Below, in pieces: positions 1 through 5,927 of a stretch of DNA of 7,850 nucleotides; position 1 is the first letter of the stretch, and each line of letters begins with the position of its first letter. The position numbers were made by a program, and so were the translations under genes. Below the pieces are notes generated by a model. It was not told where the DNA came from. It ran no database searches and saw nothing but the letters and a program-made list of their open reading frames with translations. Origin of the DNA: Betaproteobacteria bacterium (GTDB lineage Bacteria > Pseudomonadota > Gammaproteobacteria > Burkholderiales > SG8-41); contig JANXSE010000240.1 of assembly GCA_025356695.1 (NCBI GenBank), forward strand, positions 1 to 7,850. Reading direction: 5' to 3'.

Positions 1-62
1 GCCGACCAGCGGTAGTTGCCGGGAAAATACATGAAGTAGCTGGGTTTGGCGGTTGCGGTCAC
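1..62 (-). CDS. 5' fragment of a divergent gene, product not assigned
   Basis: Only the first 20 codons lie in the window; the gene continues past base 1. Read on the minus strand, a GTG at 62-60 opens a frame with no stop to the edge, encoding MTATAKPSYFMYFPGNYRWS. A GGAGA (complement of 67-71) sits four bases upstream of the GTG, which is why I chose this start; an ATG ten codons further in has no comparable site. The aromatic-rich stretch with PGNYRW looks like real protein and vaguely resembles the N-termini of some alpha/beta-hydrolase-like proteins of Burkholderiales, but that is memory-based and too short to assign a function. The gene is back to back with the solute-binding protein gene, so the two may share a control region. 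Confidence is moderate that it is a gene and low for any function. Confidence 0.5.
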   Translation of the reverse strand, partial: MTATAKPSYFMYFPGNYRWS

Positions 63-86
63 TTGATCTCCAGAAGATGCGTTCGT

Positions 87-115
87 TTCGAATTGGTATC
101 GGCGCTCGCTATAAT
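87..115 (+). promoter_or_regulatory. Probable sigma-70 promoter of the solute-binding protein gene
   Basis: A perfect -10 hexamer TATAAT lies at 110-115. Seventeen bases upstream, at 87-92, TTCGAA is a poor match to the -35 consensus (three of six). Transcription would start near 122 and give a leader of about 58 bases before the ATG at 180. The weak -35 would fit activator-dependent or modest expression, but no operator is evident. I could not pick out a convincing promoter for the divergent minus-strand gene in the same gap. Confidence 0.5.
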
Positions 116-168
116 GAAAGACACATCCGCCGGCGTCAACGCGTACGTCCGGGTCGCGTGCCGGAAAA

Positions 169-175
169 AAGGAGA
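169..175 (+). promoter_or_regulatory. Ribosome binding site deciding the start of the solute-binding protein
   Basis: AAGGAGA ends four bases before the ATG at 180. This strong Shine-Dalgarno sequence selects that ATG over upstream in-frame ATGs at 63 and 114, which would put 39 or 22 extra residues ahead of the signal peptide. Confidence 0.8.
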
Positions 176-179
176 AGCA

Positions 180-1151
180 ATGTTGCGTCCATTGTTTGCA
201 AGCACCGGCATGCTGGTAGCGCTGCTGTCCGCGCTGCCTGTCGCGGCGCAGAATTACCCGCAACGCGCCGTGCGCATCGTGGCGCCGTTTCCGCCCGGTG
301 GCGGTCTCGATCTGATCGCGCGCGCGCTCGGGCAGAAGCTCGCCGTCGCACTCGGGCAGCCGGTGGTCATCGACAATCGTGCGGGCGCCGACGGCATGAT
401 CGGCAGCGAACAGGTGGCGAGGGCAACCCCCGATGGTTATACGCTGCTGATTTCAAGCACCGGGCCGATGGTGATCAATCCGGCGCTCAATCTGAAAATG
501 CCGTACGACACGCAGAAAGATTTTGCGCCGATCACGCTGGTGGTGGTGCAGCCGTTGTGCCTCGTAGTGCATCCCTCGCTACCGGTCAAATCGGTGAAAG
601 AACTGGTGGCGCTGGCAAAAATACGGCCGGGCCAGCTTAACTACGCCTCAGGCGGTATCGGTAATGGCGCGCATCTGGCCGGCGAACTGTTCAAAACGGC
701 CACCGCGACGGACATCGTGCACGTGCCGTACAAGGGCGCCGCGCCGGCGGTCGTCGATCTGCTGGCGGGTCAGGTGCATATCATGTTGAACAGCATACCG
801 GTGCTGTTGCCGCATATACGCGCCGGCAAACTGCGCGCGTTGGCTGTGGGTGCCGACCATCGCATGAGCATATTGGCCGAGGTGCCGACCATGCGCGAGG
901 CCGGCGTTGCGCGCTTTGACGCGAATTCCTGGTATGGTTTTTTTGCGCCTGCAGGAACGCCGCCGGAGATCGTCGGCCGCTTGAACGCCGAAGCGGCAAA
1001 AATTCTGCGCAGTCAGGAAATGCGCGACTTTTTGTCGCCGCAGGGCGCCGAGCCGATTGGCAATACCACCGAGGAGTTTGCCGCGCATATCCGCGCCGAA
1101 CTCGCGAAGTGGGTACAGGCGGTGAAACTTGCCGGCGTCAAACCGCATTAG
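180..1151 (+). CDS. Tripartite tricarboxylate transporter solute-binding protein (Bug/TctC family)
   Basis: A 323-residue exported binding protein, the usual family length. Residues 1-23 form a signal peptide with a hydrophobic core and VAA before the likely cleavage site (mature protein from Gln24). Family marks follow in order: YPQRAVRIVAPFPPGGGLD at 26-44, the loop VVIDNRAGADG at 61-71, and VPYKGAAPAVVDLLAGQV from about 182. The mature protein would work in the periplasm, capturing a carboxylated small molecule (tricarboxylates, dicarboxylates, aromatic acids and others across the family); the ligand cannot be read from the sequence. The membrane partners TctA and TctB are not in the window. 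Orphan binding-protein genes are common in Burkholderiales, so this one may use permeases encoded elsewhere or act as a sensor. It is preceded by its own promoter and ribosome binding site and followed by a probable terminator, so it is likely a single-gene unit. Family assignment is secure, ligand unknown. Confidence 0.93.
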   Translation: MLRPLFASTGMLVALLSALPVAAQNYPQRAVRIVAPFPPGGGLDLIARALGQKLAVALGQPVVIDNRAGADGMIGSEQVARATPDGYTLLISSTGPMVINPALNLKMPYDTQKDFAPITLVVVQPLCLVVHPSLPVKSVKELVALAKIRPGQLNYASGGIGNGAHLAGELFKTATATDIVHVPYKGAAPAVVDLLAGQVHIMLNSIPVLLPHIRAGKLRALAVGADHRMSILAEVPTMREAGVARFDANSWYGFFAPAGTPPEIVGRLNAEAAKILRSQEMRDFLSPQGAEPIGNTTEEFAAHIRAELAKWVQAVKLAGVKPH

Positions 1152-1178
1152 ACCGCGGCGCCGGCCGGTCTATTTTTT
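1151..1178 (+). terminator. Probable rho-independent terminator after the solute-binding protein gene
   Basis: GACCG at 1151-1155 pairs with CGGTC at 1166-1170, enclosing a wholly G/C loop region, and is followed by TATTTTTT at 1171-1178. The uninterrupted stem is only five base pairs, so strength is uncertain. The T-run is the complement of the last codons of lpdA (Pro-Lys-Lys-stop), so the two convergent genes share these bases. Read on the minus strand no T-run follows the hairpin, so it should act mainly on plus-strand transcription. Confidence 0.5.
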
Positions 1179-2954
1179 CGGCATGTAAAGATCGGTAATG
1201 CTGCCTTCGGCAATTTCCGCGGCGAAGAACACGGTTTCCGACAATGTCGGATGCGGATGTATGGTCAGCCCAAGGTCGGTGGCGTCGGCGCCCATCTCGA
1301 GCGCCAGCACGGTCTCGGCGATCAGTTCGCCGGCGTTGACGCCGACCATGCCGGCGCCGAGGATGCGTTTCGTGTCCTTGTCGAACAGCAGCTTGGTCAT
1401 ACCTTCTTCGCGGCCGGTTGCCAGCGCGCGGCCGCTCGCCGCCCACGGGAACACCGCCTTGTCGTAGGTGATGCCGGATTTTTCGGCTTGCGTTTCAGTG
1501 AGACCCATCCACGCCACTTCGGGGTCGGTGTAGGCGACCGATGGAATCGTGCGCGCATCGAAGGCAACCTTGTGTCCGGCGATGACTTCAGCGGCGAGTT
1601 TGCCTTCGTGCGTCGCCTTGTGCGCGAGCATCGGTTCGCCAACCACATCACCGATACCGAAAATATGCGGCACGTTGGTACGCATCTGTTTATCGACCGG
1701 AATGAAGCCGCGTTCATTGACCGTAACACCCGCTGCTTCGGCCTTGATTTCGCGGCCGTTCGGACGGCGGCCGACTGCCATCAATACATAGTCGAAGGTG
1801 TCGGTGCCATTTGTCGCGCCTTCAAAACTGACTTTGAGGCCGTCTTTGACTGTTTCGATTTTGGCGACTTTGGTTTTGAGGAGAATTTTTTCGTAACGCT
1901 TCTCGATGCGTTTGGCGAGCGGGCGCACCACGTCGCGGTCGGCGCCGGGCATGATGCCGTCCATCAATTCGACCACGGTGATTTTCGTGCCCAGTGCGTC
2001 GAACACCGTCGCCATTTCGAGACCGATGATGCCACCACCGATCACCAGCAGGCGCTTTGGAATTTCCGGCAGCGCGAGCGCACCGGTGGAATCGATCAGG
2101 CGCGGATTGTCGTACGGAAAACCCGGAATCCGCGTAACGCTGGAACCGGCGGCGATGATGCAGTGGTCGAACGATACGGTTTTGATGCCGTCTTTGGTTT
2201 CCACGCGTATCGTGTTCGCTGAAGCGAACTCGCCGCGGCCTTCGACCACCGTGACTTTGCGCTGCTTGGCGAGCCCGGCAAGACCTTTGGTCAGTTTGCC
2301 GATGACGTTGTCTTTCCAGCTGCGCAGCTTGTCGATGTCGATTTTCGGCGCGCCGAAAGTCACACCATGCGCGCCCATTTCGCCCGCTTCGGTGATGACC
2401 TTGGCCACATGCAGCAGCGCTTTCGACGGAATGCAACCGACATTCAGGCAGACGCCGCCGATGGTCGGGTAGCGTTCGATCAACGCAGTTTTTTTGCCGA
2501 GATCGGCGGCGCGGAACGCCGCCGTGTAACCGCCGGGGCCGGCACCGAGCACGACGACTTCAGCATGGATGTCTCCCTTGGGGCCGGCGTAAGCGGCTGT
2601 TGCCGGTGCGGCGGTTGCAACCGGGGCGGGCTCGGCCGCGGCGGCTGGCGCGGATGTGGATTTTGCCGGTGCTGCTGCGGGTGCGGTGACCGGCGCTGCT
2701 GCTGCACCAGTCGTATCGGCATCCAGCATCAGTATCAACGAACCTTTTGAAACCTTGTCGCCGACTTTGACCTTGAGTTCCTTCACCGTGCCGGCCGACG
2801 GCGACGGCACTTCCATCGTTGCCTTGTCTGATTCGAGCGAGACCAGCGGATCCTCCGCACTGACGTGGTCGCCCGGCTTGACCAGGATTTCGATGATCGG
2901 AATATTTTTGTAGTCGCCGATGTCCGGGACTTTTATTTCTATTTCTTTACTCAT
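1170..2954 (-). CDS. lpdA: Dihydrolipoyl dehydrogenase (E3) with N-terminal lipoyl domain
   Basis: This flavoenzyme reoxidises dihydrolipoyl groups of 2-oxoacid dehydrogenase complexes, passing electrons via FAD to NAD+ in the cytoplasm. The 594 residues comprise a biotinyl/lipoyl domain at 1-80 (ESDKAT, lipoylated Lys44), an Ala/Pro-rich flexible linker at about 84-125, and a full E3 module. The E3 module shows the FAD-binding GAGPGG at 137-142, the redox-active [10 protein letters not shown] (Cys169, Cys174), the NAD-binding GGGIIGLE at 306-313, a second FAD segment around Asp436, and HPHPTLSE near the C-terminus with catalytic His568 and Glu573. All key residues are present. The lipoyl-E3 fusion is known for the pyruvate dehydrogenase E3 of Neisseria and other betaproteobacteria; E3 of E. 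coli lacks it. I start at the ATG at 2954 because it begins the lipoyl domain exactly; the open frame reaches 3023 but overlaps proA. The ribosome site is weak (GGAAG three bases upstream). It lies 37 bases after proA as the last gene of the minus-strand run, with no aceE or aceF here. Confidence 0.96.
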   Translation of the reverse strand: MSKEIEIKVPDIGDYKNIPIIEILVKPGDHVSAEDPLVSLESDKATMEVPSPSAGTVKELKVKVGDKVSKGSLILMLDADTTGAAAAPVTAPAAAPAKSTSAPAAAAEPAPVATAAPATAAYAGPKGDIHAEVVVLGAGPGGYTAAFRAADLGKKTALIERYPTIGGVCLNVGCIPSKALLHVAKVITEAGEMGAHGVTFGAPKIDIDKLRSWKDNVIGKLTKGLAGLAKQRKVTVVEGRGEFASANTIRVETKDGIKTVSFDHCIIAAGSSVTRIPGFPYDNPRLIDSTGALALPEIPKRLLVIGGGIIGLEMATVFDALGTKITVVELMDGIMPGADRDVVRPLAKRIEKRYEKILLKTKVAKIETVKDGLKVSFEGATNGTDTFDYVLMAVGRRPNGREIKAEAAGVTVNERGFIPVDKQMRTNVPHIFGIGDVVGEPMLAHKATHEGKLAAEVIAGHKVAFDARTIPSVAYTDPEVAWMGLTETQAEKSGITYDKAVFPWAASGRALATGREEGMTKLLFDKDTKRILGAGMVGVNAGELIAETVLALEMGADATDLGLTIHPHPTLSETVFFAAEIAEGSITDLYMPKK

Positions 2955-2991
2955 GATCTTCCAGTCAAGGGATGACGCGTAAACCCGTGTA

Positions 2992-4248
2992 CTACGTCCT
3001 GATTTGTCCGTCGCCGAACACAACCCATTTGAGCGAGGTCAGTCCTTCAAGCCCGACCGGGCCGCGTGCGTGCAGCTTGTCGGTTGAGATGCCGATTTCA
3101 GCGCCAAGACCATATTCATAGCCGTCGGCAAAGCGTGTCGAGGCGTTGACCATTACCGAACTCGAATCGACTTCGCGCACGAAGCGCTGCGCGCGCGCTG
3201 CATCTTCGGTGACGATGGCATCGGTGTGCTGCGAGCCGTAAGTCGCGATATGGTCGATCGCCTGATCGAGGCCGTCGACCACGCGCACCGACAAAATCGC
3301 ATCGAGATATTCGGTGCGCCAATCGGCTTCAGTCGCCGTCTTCATCTCCGGCACGAGTTTGCGCGCCGCGTCGTCACCGCGCAGTTCTATGCCTTTGTCG
3401 TGATAGATTTTTGCCAGCGCCGGCAGTGCTTGCGCGGCAATACCGCGCGCCACCAGTAGCGTTTCCATGGTGTTGCAGGTGCCGAGACGCTGCGTTTTCG
3501 CGTTGTCGGCAATGCGTATCGCTTTGTCCAGATCGGCTTTATCGTCGATATAAACATGGCAGATGCCGTCCAGGTGTTTGATCATCGGAATGCGCGATTC
3601 GGCAGTGACGCGTTCGATCAGGCTTTTGCCGCCGCGCGGCACCACGATATCGACGTACTCGTTCATGCGCAGCAGCGCGCCGACGGCGGCGCGATCGGTG
3701 GTGGCGACGACCTGCACCGCATCCTCCGGCAACCCGGCGCCGCGCAGACCTTCGTGTACGCACTTTGCAATTGCCTGATTCGAGTGTATCGATTCCGAGC
3801 CGCCGCGCAGTATGCAGGCGTTGCCGGATTTCAGGCACAGCCCGGCGGCGTCAGCGGTGACGTTGGGCCGCGATTCGTAAATAATGGCGATGACGCCGAG
3901 CGGCACGCGCATGCGCCCGACCTTGATGCCGGTCGGCCGTTGTTTGAGTTCGCTGATTTCGCCCACCGGGTCGGCCAGTTGCGCGATCTGGCGCAGGCCG
4001 TCGGCCATTGCAACGACAGTTTTTTGCGTCAGCGTGAGGCGGTCGATGGCTGCCGCATCCAGGTTGGCTGCGCGTGCGGCGTCGACGTCTTTCGCGTTGG
4101 CTTCGATCAAACGCGCGCTGTCACGCACAAGCGCATCCGCCGTCAGCGCGAGCGCCTTGTTTTTGGTTGCCGTACCGGCCCTGGCGACCAGCCGCGAAGC
4201 AGCGCGTGCGCGCTTGCCGAGATCGTGCATGTAATTTTCGATATCCAC
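2992..4248 (-). CDS. proA: Gamma-glutamyl phosphate reductase (glutamate-5-semialdehyde dehydrogenase)
   Basis: ProA catalyses the second step of proline synthesis: NADPH-dependent reduction of gamma-glutamyl phosphate, made by ProB, to glutamate-5-semialdehyde. The 418-residue length is typical. The protein has the aldehyde-dehydrogenase-like fold; visible marks are YESRPNVT at 124-131, [11 protein letters not shown] at 140-150, VPRGG at 203-207, and the catalytic cysteine in [10 protein letters not shown] (Cys258). The C-terminal [20 protein letters not shown] is the usual ProA ending. I use the GTG at 4248 because the residues MDIENYM match the N-terminus seen in betaproteobacterial ProA; an ATG at 4230 (residue 7) is an alternative. 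No clear Shine-Dalgarno sequence precedes either. It starts 48 bases after holA. proB is not in the window; in many betaproteobacteria proA follows holA while proB lies elsewhere with obgE, which agrees with this layout. Confidence 0.97.
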   Translation of the reverse strand: MDIENYMHDLGKRARAASRLVARAGTATKNKALALTADALVRDSARLIEANAKDVDAARAANLDAAAIDRLTLTQKTVVAMADGLRQIAQLADPVGEISELKQRPTGIKVGRMRVPLGVIAIIYESRPNVTADAAGLCLKSGNACILRGGSESIHSNQAIAKCVHEGLRGAGLPEDAVQVVATTDRAAVGALLRMNEYVDIVVPRGGKSLIERVTAESRIPMIKHLDGICHVYIDDKADLDKAIRIADNAKTQRLGTCNTMETLLVARGIAAQALPALAKIYHDKGIELRGDDAARKLVPEMKTATEADWRTEYLDAILSVRVVDGLDQAIDHIATYGSQHTDAIVTEDAARAQRFVREVDSSSVMVNASTRFADGYEYGLGAEIGISTDKLHARGPVGLEGLTSLKWVVFGDGQIRT

Positions 4249-4296
4249 GCACGAATGATACCGTGATTCGCGTGGTGTCCGCCGCGAGGGCGCTCT

Positions 4297-5316
4297 TTAC
4301 GCGGCTTTGGCGGAACGGCGTGCGAAGCGCAATCCGAGTTGCAGCAACTCGTCCCACACATCGCCTTTGAGCAGGCCCTTGCTCATGCGATCGATGCGCG
4401 CGGCGTGCAGCAGCGCGGCCTCGACCTGTTTCTGGCTGATGCGGTTGATGTGTTTTTGCAGCAGATTCTGCCGCGGCCCCCAGATGCGCAGATCGCGCAG
4501 CGCTGTTTGTATCGGCGCGCCGCCGGACAGCGCGGCGAGCACGCGGCCCGCAGTGCGGATTTCTTCGCTCATCGCCCACAGCACGAGTTGCGGCGCCACA
4601 CCTTCGCCGTCGAGACCGTCGAGCGTGCGTGCCAGCCGCGCGCTGTCGCCTGACAGCACTACTGCACCCAGATCAAACACGTTGAAGCGCGCGACATCGA
4701 GTACGGCATCCTTGACCTGCTCGAAACCGAGTTCGCCGGCGGGAAACAGCAGCGCTAGTTTTTGCACTTCCTGAAACGCCGCCAGCAGATTGCCCTCGAC
4801 CTTGCCGGCGATGAATTCGAGAGTCGCCTCGTCGGCGCTCTGTTGCTGCATGCGCAGGCGGCTGGCAATCCAGGCCGGCAATCGATCAATGCCGACGATT
4901 TTTGCCTCGACCATGGTGCCGGCCGCTTCGAGCGCGCTGAACCATGCCGACTTGCGCGATTTCCATTCGATCTCGGGCATTTGTATCAGCGTTACCGTAT
5001 CGGGTGGCAGATTCGCACAGTATTCCTGCAGCGCTTTGCCGCCTTCGATGCCGGGTTTGCCGCTCGGCACGCGCAGTTCCAGCAGGCGTTGCGAGGCGAA
5101 CAGCGATTGCGACACGCCGCTGACGCGCAGGCGCGACCAGTCGAAGTGCTGCTCGGCGGTCAGGACTTCGCGTTCGCTGTAGCCGTGCTCACGCGCAGAG
5201 GTGCGGATGCGGTCGGCAGCCTCGATGACGAGCAGCGGCTCGTCGCCGAAAACCGAGTAGAGCGGTGCGATGTTGCGCTTGAGGTGTTGCGCGAGATCTT
5301 CGCTGGAGATGGTCAC
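4297..5316 (-). CDS. holA: DNA polymerase III subunit delta
   Basis: HolA is the subunit of the clamp-loader complex that opens the beta sliding clamp so it can be loaded on primed DNA. The 339 residues compare with 343 in E. coli. The N-terminal domain has the typical APLYSVFGDEPLL at 17-29 and SLFASQRLLELRVPSGKPG at 71-89, the clamp-interacting region. EGNLLAAFQEVQKLALL at 174-190 belongs to the second AAA+-like subdomain, and the helical C-terminal collar domain ends with KGLLKGDVWDELLQLGLR at 313-330. Like other delta subunits it shows no Walker A motif. The start is a GTG at 5316; it gives the normal N-terminus, but I see no good ribosome binding site before it. It begins 30 bases after the lptE stop, so translation may depend on coupling or re-initiation. 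The order leuS-lptE-holA is widely conserved in beta- and gammaproteobacteria and supports the assignment. Confidence 0.95.
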   Translation of the reverse strand: MTISSEDLAQHLKRNIAPLYSVFGDEPLLVIEAADRIRTSAREHGYSEREVLTAEQHFDWSRLRVSGVSQSLFASQRLLELRVPSGKPGIEGGKALQEYCANLPPDTVTLIQMPEIEWKSRKSAWFSALEAAGTMVEAKIVGIDRLPAWIASRLRMQQQSADEATLEFIAGKVEGNLLAAFQEVQKLALLFPAGELGFEQVKDAVLDVARFNVFDLGAVVLSGDSARLARTLDGLDGEGVAPQLVLWAMSEEIRTAGRVLAALSGGAPIQTALRDLRIWGPRQNLLQKHINRISQKQVEAALLHAARIDRMSKGLLKGDVWDELLQLGLRFARRSAKAA

Positions 5317-5346
5317 GGAGTCACGCGTCGCGCTGCGGAATGCTGC

Positions 5347-5904
5347 TTACGGCGCGCTTTTCTGCGAGCGGTCGAGCTTGGCAACCTGCAGGCGCCGCAT
5401 CACCTGCTGCACCGCGTCGTTGCGCATGTCGCGGTTGAGCAGCGCTTCTTCCTGTTCCTTGCCGAGCACGTCGGTATCGCTGTAGGTAAGGTCGCGCTTC
5501 AACTGCACTTCGCTGGTCGGCAGCAATTCGCGGCTTTCGCGATCGGTCAGGCGGTACGAGATGCGGTAACGCAGCTGGATTTCACGCACACGGCCGCTGC
5601 CGGAGAGTGACAGGATGACGCGTTCATTTTGTTCGCCGACGACCTGCAGCGTGACATCGGCATCTTTCGGATTGGTGCTGATGCGCGTATTGCTGCCGGT
5701 GCGGATGGCGCGCGCGAGCTGGGTAGCGAAAGTCGGTGAGCCGGATATGTACATACTCTCGAACGGCAGCGCCGCCTGACCGCGCAAATGAAAGCCGCAG
5801 GCAGCAAGCGTGAGGCACAGCGTGATTGCCGCGAAGCGGGAAGCGCAATGCTTCAGGCGTGAAAGCCCGCTGCGAATCTGCTTTGCCGGTTCCATGGTTT
5901 TCAT
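5347..5904 (-). CDS. lptE: LPS-assembly lipoprotein LptE
   Basis: LptE (formerly RlpB) is the outer-membrane lipoprotein that plugs the LptD barrel and helps insert lipopolysaccharide into the outer leaflet. The 185-residue protein has a basic N-region, a hydrophobic stretch at about 24-35 and the lipobox LAAC, with lipidated Cys36 followed by GFHLRG, a hallmark of LptE. The mature part is a small alpha/beta domain with the expected features: TRISTNPKDADVTLQVVGE at 73-91, the strand REIQLRYRISYRLTD at 108-122 and the C-terminal helix EEALLNRDMRNDAVQQVMRR at 152-171. I use the ATG at 5904 because AAAGGGG lies nine bases upstream; Met4 is a possible alternative and would not alter the mature protein. 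The reading frame stays open far upstream into leuS, but that part is Arg-rich out-of-frame sequence. It starts 23 bases after leuS and precedes holA, the conserved order. Confidence 0.95.
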   Translation of the reverse strand: MKTMEPAKQIRSGLSRLKHCASRFAAITLCLTLAACGFHLRGQAALPFESMYISGSPTFATQLARAIRTGSNTRISTNPKDADVTLQVVGEQNERVILSLSGSGRVREIQLRYRISYRLTDRESRELLPTSEVQLKRDLTYSDTDVLGKEQEEALLNRDMRNDAVQQVMRRLQVAKLDRSQKSAP

Positions 5905-5913
5905 CACGCCTGA

Positions 5914-5920
5914 CCCCTTT
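5914..5920 (-). promoter_or_regulatory. Ribosome binding site of lptE
   Basis: Read on the minus strand this is AAAGGGG, nine bases before the lptE ATG, lying inside the 23-base gap after the leuS stop. It is the clearest Shine-Dalgarno sequence of the minus-strand genes and settles the lptE start. Confidence 0.65.
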
Positions 5921-5927
5921 AGCAAAT

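Noticed and set aside
63..179. Longer N-terminus for the solute-binding protein starting at 63
   Set aside because: It would place 39 residues before the signal peptide, and that start would lie upstream of the -10 box at 110-115. AAGGAGA before 180 marks the true start.
53..640. Arg-rich frame of 195 codons overlapping the solute-binding protein gene
   Set aside because: It is an off-frame reading of the TctC-type gene, which has a signal peptide, ribosome site and family motifs.
1251..2222. Open frame of 323 codons on the plus strand, antisense to lpdA
   Set aside because: Its peptide is rich in His, Phe, Asp and Arg with no domain, and it mirrors the conserved E3 sequence.
2585..2705. 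Repetitive G+C-rich stretch that could be taken for a DNA repeat
   Set aside because: It encodes the Ala/Pro-rich flexible linker between the lipoyl and E3 domains, a normal feature of these proteins.
2955..3023. Longer lpdA starting within proA at 3023
   Set aside because: The additional 23 residues do not resemble a lipoyl domain N-terminus; the ATG at 2954 gives the canonical [13 protein letters not shown].
4762..5610. Open frame of 282 codons on the plus strand across holA and lptE
   Set aside because: It crosses two well-supported minus-strand genes and has no motif or start signal of its own.
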